Source: Nonomuraea sp. NEAU-A123 (lineage in GTDB: Bacteria > Actinomycetota > Actinomycetes > Streptosporangiales > Streptosporangiaceae). From it: a stretch of DNA of 64,000 bases. Made by a program: the position numbers and the translations under genes. Below the pieces are notes generated by a model that was given only the letters and a program-made list of their open reading frames with translations, searched no databases and had not been told where the DNA came from. The stretch covers positions 62,001 through 126,000 of the forward strand of contig NZ_JAHFZZ010000019.1 of assembly GCF_018603905.1 (NCBI RefSeq). The letters are read 5' to 3'. The number at the start of each line of letters is the position of its first letter. Position 1 is the stretch's first letter. Positions 50,490 to 59,330 of this stretch are shown here, piece after piece.

Positions 50490-50500
50490 GAAAACGTTTC
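50490..50500. promoter_or_regulatory. LacI-type inverted repeat before the GH43 gene
   Basis: GAAAACGTTTC, 26 bases upstream of the GH43 start, with the GAAA/TTTC half-sites and central CG of many LacI-family operators. Compare 47765-47777. Confidence 0.5.
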
Positions 50501-50611
50501 TTCACTATTCTCGCACGCACCGTGACACCCGAGCCGGTTGTGGGGCCGCGTTCAACAGTTCGGGCGCCTGGTCCGTCTATCTCGTGACGGACCAAGGAAA
50601 GGCATAGGCCA

Positions 50612-51112
50612 TTGGATGAAATATCCCGCTTCGAGGACTTCGTCGCGGAACGGGCCGATGCCCTGCTGCGCTACGGATTCCTACTCAGCGGCAACCCGCA
50701 CGACGCGGCCGACCTCACCCAGGAGGCGCTGATCCGGCTGCATCGCGCCTGGCCACGGGTGCGCCAGAAGCAGGCCCCGGAGAGCTACACCAGGATGATC
50801 ATGGCCAGGCTGCACATCAGCATCTGGCGGCGGCGCAGGCGCGAGCGACTCGACTGGGCACTCCCCGAGACCGCCCAGCTCGACGTGCTGCCCTCCGGCG
50901 TCGAAGAGGACCTGTGGCAGGCGCTCGGCGCCCTGCCGCGCAAGCAGCGGGCCGTGCTCGTGCTGCGTTACTACGAGGACCTGACGGACGCGGAGATCGC
51001 CGACGTGCTCGCCGTCTCCCGGGGCACCGTGCGCAGCCACGCGTCGCTCGGGCTGGCCAAGCTCCGTTCCGCCGTACCCCACCCTTCAGAGATCGACGGG
51101 AGCTCCGCATGA
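50612..51112 (+). CDS. SigE-family ECF-type RNA polymerase sigma factor
   Basis: A 166-residue protein from TTG 50612. AGGAAAGG lies 12 bases upstream, a rather long spacing. Region 2 reads RYGFLLSGNPHDAADLTQEALIRLHRAWPRV. Region 4 reads LPRKQRAVLVLRYYEDLTDAEIADVLAVSRGTVRSHASLGLAKLRS. It belongs to the SigE-70 group common in actinomycetes. The next gene starts inside its stop (ATGA) and could act as its membrane partner. Confidence 0.93.
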   Translation: MDEISRFEDFVAERADALLRYGFLLSGNPHDAADLTQEALIRLHRAWPRVRQKQAPESYTRMIMARLHISIWRRRRRERLDWALPETAQLDVLPSGVEEDLWQALGALPRKQRAVLVLRYYEDLTDAEIADVLAVSRGTVRSHASLGLAKLRSAVPHPSEIDGSSA

Positions 51113-52233
51113 CCGATCAGTTGGAATCCCGCCTGCGGACGACGCTCGGCCACGCCGCCGAACACGCGCCGAAGGCGCCCTCCGAGCTGCGTACCCACGT
51201 CGTGGCGCGGTCGCGACGGCGCAGGACGCGCAGGCAGGCGCTCGTCGCGGCGGTGGCCGTCGCCGCGGTGGCGGTGCCGCTCACGCTGACGGCCGCCGGC
51301 GGGAAGGAAGGCGACGGCGTCGCCACCGGGACCATCGACACGCGCACCAGCCGTCCGAGCGTCATGGACGACAAGACCCCGCTGGGCGACCGCCTGATGA
51401 TCGGCAACCCGTCCGAGGGGCGGCCCCTGACCATTTGGTACGCCAAGGGGAAGACGGGGACAGTCCTCTGCAGGGCCTACGAAAGCAGAAACGGCGGGGG
51501 CAACGAGAGTTGCGGCGAACCGCTCGACGTCCGGAAGGCTACTGAGCAGGGATCGACCGAGTCACTTCCCGCGCCGTCCACGGGCGTGGTGCTGTACTAC
51601 GGAACCGCGCCGGCCGAAGTCGCCGGCGTCACCGCCGTGATCAAGGGTGGCGGCCGCGTCACCGGTACGATTCACCGGCCGCAGGGGGCTCCCCAGGGCA
51701 TCTGGACCGTGTCCGCACCTGTGGGCAAGACGGTGACGACGTTCGAGTTCGCGGACGCCGAGGGCCGGACGAAGTCACGGTTCACCAGAAAACCCACCCT
51801 TTTCCCGGAGGCCAAGGCGGAGCCCATCGGTCCCGTCGTGCGGATGCCGGGCGGTCTCTCCGTGGATCTCTACGAGGTGCCGGGCAAGACGCTGCTCTGG
51901 AAGCTGGACGGACAGGTCGTCGGCCTGCATATCGTCGACGCCGGCCACCTGATGACCGATCTGGGCAGCAACAAGTACCCCGTGGAACTGCGGGACTACG
52001 GCAAGCACTGGTTGGGCATCGCGAGCGCGAAGACCGCCCGCGTCACCCTGATCTTCGCCGATGGCCGGTCCGTGTCGGCCGACACCCAGCCGGACCCGTG
52101 GAACCTCGACGTCAAGCTGTTCGCGGGGACGTATGACCGTACCGGCGACATCTACCGCGAGGGCTTCCAGGTCGTCGGCTACGACGACGCGGGCGTGGAG
52201 ATCTGGCAGGACAAGCACCCCGCGCAGAAATGA
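51109..52233 (+). CDS. Single-pass membrane protein co-transcribed with the sigma factor
   Basis: A 374-residue protein from ATG 51109, overlapping the sigma stop by four bases. A short cytoplasmic N-terminus with an Arg-rich patch (VVARSRRRRTRRQ) precedes one helix (ALVAAVAVAAVAVPLTLTAAG, about 45-65), then an extracellular beta-rich domain of 300 residues. It lacks the ZAS zinc anti-sigma motif, so an anti-sigma role is only suggested by position and topology. Confidence 0.82.
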   Translation: MTDQLESRLRTTLGHAAEHAPKAPSELRTHVVARSRRRRTRRQALVAAVAVAAVAVPLTLTAAGGKEGDGVATGTIDTRTSRPSVMDDKTPLGDRLMIGNPSEGRPLTIWYAKGKTGTVLCRAYESRNGGGNESCGEPLDVRKATEQGSTESLPAPSTGVVLYYGTAPAEVAGVTAVIKGGGRVTGTIHRPQGAPQGIWTVSAPVGKTVTTFEFADAEGRTKSRFTRKPTLFPEAKAEPIGPVVRMPGGLSVDLYEVPGKTLLWKLDGQVVGLHIVDAGHLMTDLGSNKYPVELRDYGKHWLGIASAKTARVTLIFADGRSVSADTQPDPWNLDVKLFAGTYDRTGDIYREGFQVVGYDDAGVEIWQDKHPAQK

Positions 52234-52279
52234 CCGCAGGCCCGGGCGGGGGCCCGGGCCTGCGGTCACATGGGGGTTT

Positions 52280-53524
52280 TCACCGCTGGTAGGCGCCGGC
52301 ATTCGGGGCGGCGGGCAGGCCGGCGAGGTCCGTGCCGGACGATCTCCGGCCGAACCACGCCGGGCTGAGCCGGATCCCGTGGCCCAGGGCCGGAGAACCG
52401 GGCCGCAGATGGAGGTCCGTACGGGAGACGAAGCGGGGGTCCGCCTTCACCGACTTGGGCCCCAGCTTGAACCCGTACGTACGCCCCCGATAAACGCCGC
52501 CCGCGTCGTCGGCGCCCTTCCCGTCCTCGTACCCGGCCTGGCCGCCGACCGAGATCGCGTTGTTGCGCAGCTTGAGTATCGACGGCGAGCAGCCACCGTG
52601 GCAGGACCAGCCGATCGTCACCCGTCCGGGCAGGTAGACCGAGTTGTGCACCGCGATGGTGCCCCTGACCGGGCCGACGACGTGCTCGGGACCTCGGGTG
52701 ACCAGGAACGATCCATTCTTGCGGGAGGAGGTGACCACGTTGAAGGCGAACACGTTCCCGGTGGCCGTGCTCCCCTTGCGGGCGCCGAGTTCGGTGAACG
52801 CCTCGTTGTCGCGGGCGGTGTTGTGCGTGATCAGGTTGCGGTCGCCGTTGAAGATCTCGACCGCGGCCCCGTCGAAGCCGTAGTCGACGCTCGGCGCGTA
52901 GCTGCCGGTGATGGTGTTGCCCGTCACCGTGTTGTCGTCGCCGTTCAGCAGGATGCCGAACGCCCCGGAGTCGTTGTCGGGTTCGGAGTCGTTCACGCTC
53001 ATCCGGGCGTTGGCCGTGAGCCTGCTGTCCCTGATGATGTTGCGGGATCCGCTGGGGGTGACCAGGACGCCGGCGATGTTGTGGTCGGCCCCCACGCCGA
53101 CGAGCTCGTTGCCGTCGCCGCTCAGCTCGAACCCCGCCCACTGGCAGCGGGAGGCACGCACGCCGCTGATGCGCCAGTGGTCGCCGCTGACGACGACGCA
53201 GTTGCCGTCCATGCCGGAGATCTTGGCCATGGGGCCGGTCCCGTACGGCTGGATGACGATGGGTTTGGCCGCCGTGCCCTTGGCGGTGAGGGTGAGCGAG
53301 CCGGTCCACTTGCTGCCACGTTTGACGCTGACCGCGTCGCCGGGTTTGAGGTCGGCCGAGCCGATCTTGTCGAGCGACTTCCACGGTTTGGTGGCGCTGG
53401 TGCCCGCCGCCGAGTCGTCGCCCGCACGCGAATCGACGTAGTAGGTGGTGCCGGCACGGCCGAGAGCCGGTAACGGCAGGGCGGGCACGAGTGAAGCGAT
53501 GACGGCCACGGAGAGCAACCTCAT
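52280..53524 (-). CDS. Secreted right-handed parallel beta-helix protein
   Basis: A 414-residue protein with a signal peptide (cleavage near LGRA/GTTYYV). The opening TYYVDSRAGDDSAAGTSATKPWKSLDKI is typical of secreted pectate-lyase-like and related beta-helix proteins. The body has repeating N-x-x-x-x-N strands such as GNTITGSYAPS, GDRNLITHNTARDNEAF and GNVFAFNVVTS. It may be a polysaccharide lyase or hydrolase, but no catalytic Lys/Arg set can be assigned. It ends 47 bases from the sigma-operon stop on the other strand. Confidence 0.85.
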   Translation of the reverse strand: MRLLSVAVIASLVPALPLPALGRAGTTYYVDSRAGDDSAAGTSATKPWKSLDKIGSADLKPGDAVSVKRGSKWTGSLTLTAKGTAAKPIVIQPYGTGPMAKISGMDGNCVVVSGDHWRISGVRASRCQWAGFELSGDGNELVGVGADHNIAGVLVTPSGSRNIIRDSRLTANARMSVNDSEPDNDSGAFGILLNGDDNTVTGNTITGSYAPSVDYGFDGAAVEIFNGDRNLITHNTARDNEAFTELGARKGSTATGNVFAFNVVTSSRKNGSFLVTRGPEHVVGPVRGTIAVHNSVYLPGRVTIGWSCHGGCSPSILKLRNNAISVGGQAGYEDGKGADDAGGVYRGRTYGFKLGPKSVKADPRFVSRTDLHLRPGSPALGHGIRLSPAWFGRRSSGTDLAGLPAAPNAGAYQR

Positions 53525-53580
53525 GCGAACACACCACTATCTAGTTTAAATCTGAACGATGGGGCGCTTACGCTAGCGCG

Positions 53581-55365
53581 TCAGCGCGTGAGGCGCCAGA
53601 CACGGAGCGAAGGGCCATCACCTGGCAACACATCGGTGTCAGAAGCGTTATAAACACCCGCCGCCCGGGTGGGCAGCGGCAGGGCACGGCCCGGTGCCCT
53701 ACGCGCGCACACTAGCAGCGACTCGGCGCCGGTTTCCCGGAGAAAGACCAGGCAGTCGGTATCGGCATGCAACCACCGCAGCCCGCCGTGGCGCAGCGCG
53801 GGCTCGGCCCGGCGCAGCCCGAGCAGTTCCCGGTAGGAGGCCAGCGTGGCTAGGTCCTGGTCGGCGGGCCGGTCCCAGGGCATCGGGGTACGCGCGTGCT
53901 CGCCGTTCACGCCCGTCAGGCCGTACTCGCTGCCCGCGAACACCATCGGCGTGCCCGGCAGCGTGGCCTGCAGCCCGAGCGCGACGAGATGGCGGTCGGC
54001 CGAGCCGGTCACGGTGCGGATGCGCGGTGAGTCGTGCGAGTCGAGGAGCTGCCATGAGTTCGCCTGTGAGCGCCACGACAGGTGGGCGGCGAACGCGCGG
54101 AACGTCGCGTGCGTCTGGAGCCCGTCACGCGACGGCACGCCGCCGGGCACGCCGAGGAAGTTCGTCAGCTCCAGCTCGGGCGAGCGCAGCCAGGCCCACA
54201 CGGGGCGGGTGAAGCCGCCGTAGTTCATCGTGCCGTGCCAGCCGTCGCGGTCCAGGTCGGGTGAGGCGTCGTGGCAGTGTTCGGCGATGAGCGCCGCGCC
54301 GGGGCCGATCTCGCGCCGCAGCAGGGCGGCGATCTCGTGGTTGTGGTCGTCGGGGCCGTGTCTGCCGGTCATGTTCGCGACGTCGACGCGCCAGCCGTCG
54401 AGCGGGCCCAGCCACTTCTTCAGTACGGCCGGTATCCGGGCACGCACCAGGTCGCTGCCCCAGTTGAGCTTGGGCAGCGACTTGACCCCGTACCAGGACT
54501 CGTAGTCGCCGGTGCCGGGATCGAAGTAGAACATCTCCTGCTCGGGCGCGCCCGGGTCGGACAGCGCGGCGGTGAACCAGGGGTGCGTGCGGCCGCAGTG
54601 GTTCGTGGTGATGTCGCCGATCAGCCGCATGCCGCGCGCGTGCAGCGCGCCGGCCAGCCGGTGCAGCGCCGCGTCGCCGCCGAGCAGCGGGTCGATCCGG
54701 TCGAAGTCGGCGGCGTCGTAACGGTGGTTGGAGCGGGCCGGGAAGATCGGCGTCAGGTAGACGGTGTCCACGCCGAGCGCCTGTACGTGGTCCAGCCGCT
54801 GGACGATGCCGTCGAGGTCGCCGCCGTAGAACTGCTGGGACGTGCCGGGGCCCGACGGGATGACCGGATCGCGGTCCCAGTCCCGCGGCAGCGCCCAGTC
54901 CGGCAGCTCCCGCATCGGCCTGGACCTGGCGAAACGGTCAGGGAAGATCTGGTAGACGATGGCGTCGGCCAGCCACGGGGGCGGCGGCTCGTGGCAGACC
55001 AGCCGGAAGTCGGTGGCGTCGGTGACGTCGTGCGTGACGAGCCCGGCCGCGGTCAGCCATGCCTGCCCGCCCGTGGTGTGCAAGAGGAAGCGGTAAGGAG
55101 TGACCGGATTGGCGGCGACGATGTCCGCGCGCCACCAGACGTCCGTCTCGCCGTACCCGCCGTACTCGCCGATGGCGCCGGGCGTGTCGGCCGACGCGGC
55201 GGTGAAGCGGGGTTCGCCGTCGCGGACCGTACGGACGTGCACGCCGGTGATCCCGGCGGACAGGGGCGCCCGCACCCGGACCGTCACCGTCGAGCCGGGT
55301 GACGGCGCCTGGGTGGAGACGTACAGAGCGGAGCCGTCGTGATGCGGCTCGCCGAGGAAGCGCAA
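53581..55365 (-). CDS. GH13 alpha-amylase-family enzyme (maltogenic amylase/neopullulanase-like), intracellular
   Basis: A 594-residue protein from TTG 55365. An N-terminal beta domain (1-120) precedes the (beta/alpha)8 barrel. GH13 regions are DITTNHCGRTH (I), DGWRVDVANM with the nucleophile Asp (II), ALIAEHCHDA with the acid Glu (III) and LLDSHDSPR (IV). There is no signal peptide, so it should act on imported maltodextrins. It is the last gene of the malEFG unit, starting six bases after the MalG stop. Confidence 0.9.
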   Translation of the reverse strand: MRFLGEPHHDGSALYVSTQAPSPGSTVTVRVRAPLSAGITGVHVRTVRDGEPRFTAASADTPGAIGEYGGYGETDVWWRADIVAANPVTPYRFLLHTTGGQAWLTAAGLVTHDVTDATDFRLVCHEPPPPWLADAIVYQIFPDRFARSRPMRELPDWALPRDWDRDPVIPSGPGTSQQFYGGDLDGIVQRLDHVQALGVDTVYLTPIFPARSNHRYDAADFDRIDPLLGGDAALHRLAGALHARGMRLIGDITTNHCGRTHPWFTAALSDPGAPEQEMFYFDPGTGDYESWYGVKSLPKLNWGSDLVRARIPAVLKKWLGPLDGWRVDVANMTGRHGPDDHNHEIAALLRREIGPGAALIAEHCHDASPDLDRDGWHGTMNYGGFTRPVWAWLRSPELELTNFLGVPGGVPSRDGLQTHATFRAFAAHLSWRSQANSWQLLDSHDSPRIRTVTGSADRHLVALGLQATLPGTPMVFAGSEYGLTGVNGEHARTPMPWDRPADQDLATLASYRELLGLRRAEPALRHGGLRWLHADTDCLVFLRETGAESLLVCARRAPGRALPLPTRAAGVYNASDTDVLPGDGPSLRVWRLTR

Positions 55366-55371
55366 TGAGAC

Positions 55372-56211
55372 CTATCCCTTGACGGCTCCGGCGGTGAGCC
55401 CGGAGACGATGTACTTCTGCAGCCATAGGAACACACCGACGGTGGGTACGGCGGTGAGCAGCGTGGCCGCGGCGAACATGCCGAAGTTGGCGTTCCGCTG
55501 GTCCCCCGCGATCATCCCGTACATGCCGACGGCCAGCGTCTTGCTCTCGGGATCGCGCAGGAAGACGTTGGCCATGATGAACTCGCTCATCGTGCCGATG
55601 AAGGCCAGCAGCGCCGTGACCGCGAGAATCGGCGTGACCAGCGGCATGATGACCCGCCAGAAGATCTGCGCGTGCGTGGCCCCGTCGACCGTGGCCGCCT
55701 CGTCCAGCTCCTTGGGGACCGTGTCGAGGAAGCCCTTCATCAGCCAGGTGTTCACGCCCAGCGCGCCGCCCAGATAGAGCAGCATGAGCCCCCACACGGT
55801 GTTGAACCCGAACGCCGGGTAGAGCTCGGTCACCCTGGTGAAGATCATGAAGATCGTCACGATGGCCAGGAACTGCGGGAACATCTGGATGAGCAGCAGC
55901 GCCAGCAGCCCGACCCGGCGCCCGCGGAACCGCATCCGGCTGAAGGCGTAGGCGGCGAACATCGACAGCAGCAGGCTGGCGAACGACGACGACAACGCGA
56001 TGAACGTCGAGTTGAGGAACCACCTGGCGAACGGATACCTGTCGGAGGTGAACAGGTCCGCGAAGTTCCCCAGACTGGCCCCGGTCGGCAGCAGGTCGGT
56101 GGAGGCCAGCGTGCCCAGCGGGTTGATCGCGGCGGAGAACACGAACAGGATCGGGAACACCGCGAACGCGCACACCACCAGCACGAACACGTGCCGCAGC
56201 GCGAGTCTCAT
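55372..56211 (-). CDS. malG: Maltose/maltodextrin ABC transporter permease MalG
   Basis: A 279-residue protein with six helices. The EAA loop KELDEAATVDGATHAQIFWRVIMPLVTP docks the ATPase. The C-terminal QKYIVSGLTAGAVKG is the classic MalG end. It overlaps the MalF stop by four bases and pairs with it. Confidence 0.93.
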   Translation of the reverse strand: MRLALRHVFVLVVCAFAVFPILFVFSAAINPLGTLASTDLLPTGASLGNFADLFTSDRYPFARWFLNSTFIALSSSFASLLLSMFAAYAFSRMRFRGRRVGLLALLLIQMFPQFLAIVTIFMIFTRVTELYPAFGFNTVWGLMLLYLGGALGVNTWLMKGFLDTVPKELDEAATVDGATHAQIFWRVIMPLVTPILAVTALLAFIGTMSEFIMANVFLRDPESKTLAVGMYGMIAGDQRNANFGMFAAATLLTAVPTVGVFLWLQKYIVSGLTAGAVKG

Positions 56212-57776
56212 GCGTAGACCTCCTCCTGCTTACGGGTCCGGCGGAAGGCCACCGCGGAGATGAGCGCCACGATCGCGAAGATGAACACCGAGATCGAGGC
56301 GGCGAAGCCGAACTGCGCGCCATAGGTGCCGAACGCCAGCCGGAAGGTGTAGGTGATCAGCAGGTCGGTGGCCCCCACCTGCGGGCTCTCCGCCGGGAAC
56401 GGGCCGCCCTCGCTGGTCAGCGCGATCGCGTTGAAGTTGTTGAAGTTGAAGGCGAACGACGAGATCAGCAGTGGCGTGAGCGCCACCAGCAGCAGTGGCA
56501 GCGTCACCCTGCGGAAGCCGTGCCACGGCGTCGCCCCGTCGATGGCGGCGGCCTCGGTCAGCTCGCGCGGGATCGCCTGGAGCGCGCCCGTGGTCACCAG
56601 GAACATGTACGGGAAGCCCAGCCAGAGGTTGACCAGGATGACCGCCAGCCTGGCGGTGGACGGCTGCCCCATCCAGTCGACGTCCAGCCCGAAGAGCTGG
56701 TTGATCAGCCCGAAGTCGCGGTTGAACATGTCCCGCCAGACCAGCAGCATCGCGAAGGCGGGCATGGCGTAGGGCAGGATCAGCGCGATCCGGTAGGCGT
56801 GGGTGCCGCGCATGCGCGGGTGGTGCAGCGCCAGCGCCACCGCCATGCCGAGCGCGAACGTGGAGGCCACGGACGCCAGCGCGAACACCACGTTCCACCC
56901 GAAGACCCCGATGAAGTACCCGGAGATCGTGGGGTTCGTCAGCACCCGGGCGAAGTTGGCGAAGCCGACGTTCACCTGCCAGCCCTGCGCGAGGTGCGCG
57001 CCCTTGGCGTTGACGAAGTAGCCCTGCCCCTCGTCGGCCGTCCACCGGTCGCCCTCGCCCTGGACGCAGTCGCAGCGCGCGTCGTAGACGAGCGCCGCCC
57101 GCCCCTCGACCGCGCGGCTCAGCCCGTTCGCCTTGATCAGCCCGCCGCGGGTCGGTACGGCCAGCGCCGCGATCTGCTGCGCCCTGGCCGCCGCCTGCGG
57201 GGCCGTCAGCACGGTGAAACCGGGCGCCCGCAACACCTTGCCCGTCACGCCCACCTGGGCGCCGGTCACCGGTGCGAGCCCGGCCGGGTCGCCCGACTGG
57301 ACCTGCTTGGTCTCCGGGTCCACCAGGAGGAAGACCAGTTTGTCGCCCTTCAGCGCGCTGGTCAGGTTGTACTCGGGCGAGCCGGGCGCCTGCCGCACGG
57401 AGCCCGTCTCGATCGCCGTGATGGCCGCCGTCTTGTCGCCGCGGTGGCCGTCGCCGAAGTTCGTGAACGCCGTGCTCACCGTGTAGAGGACCGGGAACAC
57501 CTGGAAGGCGATCAGGAAGAGGGTGCCGGGGATCAGGTATTTGGCCGGGATGAACCGGCGGGTCAGATAGAGGTAGGCGATCACCGCCGTGGCGCCGCCC
57601 AGGATCACCAGGGCGGGCCACGACCCGGCCGCCACCAGGGGCGGCGCCGCGTACACCAGGAGCGCCGCCGCCACCGCGAGCACCGCGATCCTGCTCACCA
57701 GGAAGGCCGTGGTGATCTCGCGGCGGGGCCGCGGGGGAGCATGCGCCCCCGGGGCCTCACGCACGTCCAGGGTCAT
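56208..57776 (-). CDS. malF: Maltose/maltodextrin ABC transporter permease MalF
   Basis: A 522-residue protein from ATG 57776, four bases after the MalE stop. Eight helices are predicted. A large external loop of about 170 residues between helices three and four (KTAAITAIETGSVRQAPGSPEYN to GWQVNVGFANFARVL) corresponds to the P2 loop of enteric MalF, which touches MalE. The EAA loop is RELTEAAAIDGATPWHGFRRVTLPLL. Long-loop MalF proteins of this kind are less common in actinomycetes than short CUT1 permeases. Confidence 0.92.
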   Translation of the reverse strand: MTLDVREAPGAHAPPRPRREITTAFLVSRIAVLAVAAALLVYAAPPLVAAGSWPALVILGGATAVIAYLYLTRRFIPAKYLIPGTLFLIAFQVFPVLYTVSTAFTNFGDGHRGDKTAAITAIETGSVRQAPGSPEYNLTSALKGDKLVFLLVDPETKQVQSGDPAGLAPVTGAQVGVTGKVLRAPGFTVLTAPQAAARAQQIAALAVPTRGGLIKANGLSRAVEGRAALVYDARCDCVQGEGDRWTADEGQGYFVNAKGAHLAQGWQVNVGFANFARVLTNPTISGYFIGVFGWNVVFALASVASTFALGMAVALALHHPRMRGTHAYRIALILPYAMPAFAMLLVWRDMFNRDFGLINQLFGLDVDWMGQPSTARLAVILVNLWLGFPYMFLVTTGALQAIPRELTEAAAIDGATPWHGFRRVTLPLLLVALTPLLISSFAFNFNNFNAIALTSEGGPFPAESPQVGATDLLITYTFRLAFGTYGAQFGFAASISVFIFAIVALISAVAFRRTRKQEEVYA

Positions 57777-57780
57777 GGCG

Positions 57781-59064
57781 TCAGTTCTTGAGCGAGCTGT
57801 CGATGGCCTTCTGCGCGGCCGCCGCGGCCTTGGCCGGGTCACCGCCCTTGACCACCGCCGCCTCGGCGATGCCGAACGGCTCCCAGACCGCCTGCATCTC
57901 GGGGATGGCCGGCATCGGCAGGCCGTTCTTGCCCGCGTCCATGAACTTGCCCGCGTCGGGGTCGCTCGCGCCGACCTCCTGCAGCGCCTCGGTCAGCGCC
58001 GGGGGCCGCGGGTCGGCCGCGTACAGGGCCTTGGCCACGTCCTTGTTGGTCACGTAGTTGGCGACGAACTCCTGCGCGAGGGTCTTGTTCTTGCCCTTGG
58101 AGGCCACGAAGAACGACTGGACGCCGACGAACGGCGTGGCGGGCTTGCCGTCCTTGAACGACGGGACGGGCGTGATGTCGTAGGTGATGCCGCCCTTCTT
58201 CACGTCGCCCATGGCCCAGGGGCCGGAGATCAGGAACGCGCACTTGCCGCCCGCGAAACTGGCGACGTAGTTCTCGTTGGTGATCGACGTCTTGAGCGCG
58301 CCGTCACCCTTCTCCCCCAGCTCCTTCAGCTTGCCGAACGCCTTGACCGAGTCGGGTGAGCCGAGCAGCACCTTCTTCGGGTCCGGGTCGCCGGAGGCGG
58401 TGGTGCCGAACAGTGAGCCGCCGCCCGCCGCGAAGAGCGGGTAGACGTGGAAGGCGTCGCCCTTCTGCGCCACCGGCAGGCAGAGCACCTCCTTGACCTT
58501 GCCCGCCGCCTTGAGCGCCTTGCCCTGCTTGACCAGGTCCTCCAGCGTCGCGGGGGCCTCGGGCGCGAGCTTGGTGTTGCGGATCAGCGCGATGTTCTCC
58601 ACCGCGTACGGCGCGGCCATCACCTGCCCGTCGAACGTGACCGCCTTCATGGCGATCTCCGGGAACGCCGCCTTCTGCGCGTCGGTGAGGTTGACCGGGT
58701 CGATGGCGCCGTTCTGCACCAGGTTGCCGATCCAGTCATGCGCGCCGACCATGATGTCCGGGCCGCTGCCCTGCTGGGAGGCGGTGAGGAAGGTCTGCTG
58801 GTTGTCCTTGCTGATCTCCTTCACCTCGACGGCCACGCCGTTCTCGGTGCCGAACTGGTCGGCGAAGGGCTTGAGCGCCTTGACCCGGTTGGGGTCGGCC
58901 CAGATCACGAGCTTGCCGCTGCCCTTGTCGGCGGCGGGGGCCGAGGCCGAGGCGGCGGAACCGCTGGGGGCGGCGGAGGGGGTGCCGGGCTGCGAACCGC
59001 CGCACGCCGTGGCGGCCAACGCCAGGGACGTGAGAGCGGCCACACCCAGAGCTCGCTTGCGCAT
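57781..59064 (-). CDS. malE: Maltose/maltodextrin-binding lipoprotein MalE
   Basis: A 427-residue protein from ATG 59064 behind a perfect AGGAGGT. The lipobox is LALAATAC. After a Ser/Ala/Pro linker, the mature part has KLVIWADPNRVKALKPFADQFGTENGVAVEV, GPDIMVGAHDWIGNLVQNGAIDPV and PYAVENIALIRN, all typical of MalE/CycB-type proteins. It is the first gene of the operon running down to the GH13 enzyme at 53581. Regulation is probably through the TTGC repeats upstream. Confidence 0.93.
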   Translation of the reverse strand: MRKRALGVAALTSLALAATACGGSQPGTPSAAPSGSAASASAPAADKGSGKLVIWADPNRVKALKPFADQFGTENGVAVEVKEISKDNQQTFLTASQQGSGPDIMVGAHDWIGNLVQNGAIDPVNLTDAQKAAFPEIAMKAVTFDGQVMAAPYAVENIALIRNTKLAPEAPATLEDLVKQGKALKAAGKVKEVLCLPVAQKGDAFHVYPLFAAGGGSLFGTTASGDPDPKKVLLGSPDSVKAFGKLKELGEKGDGALKTSITNENYVASFAGGKCAFLISGPWAMGDVKKGGITYDITPVPSFKDGKPATPFVGVQSFFVASKGKNKTLAQEFVANYVTNKDVAKALYAADPRPPALTEALQEVGASDPDAGKFMDAGKNGLPMPAIPEMQAVWEPFGIAEAAVVKGGDPAKAAAAAQKAIDSSLKN

Positions 59065-59134
59065 GGGACCTCCTGAGGTCACGGAGGGAGCATTGACCGC
59101 TTTCGCGGCTTATATTTCCGGGACGTTAGCGAGT

Positions 59135-59259
59135 CTTTGCAAGAATTGGAAGAACTTGCGAAAGAGCGTTACCTGATCCAGATGCGCTGGATACTCCCTT
59201 GACCTCGCCACCTGGTCTCCCGGGAGAAGTACGGTGTTATCTGCAACTTTCCGCAACTT
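59135..59259. promoter_or_regulatory. Repeated TTGC operators in the malE / alpha-glucosidase divergent region
   Basis: CTTTGCAAG (59135-59143) and CTTGCGAAAG (59155-59164) start 20 bases apart. On the other side, CTGCAACTTTCCGCAACTT (59241-59259) gives two AAGTTGC elements ten bases apart on the minus strand. Direct repeats of this type resemble Streptomyces MalR sites and the element at 6413-6433. The 266-base space serves both transcription directions. Confidence 0.55.
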
Positions 59260-59330
59260 ACGCTTGACCCCACAGAACCACGCAGGCCATCCTGCACCAG
59301 ACATCACGGACATTTCCCCGGAGGACCGCA

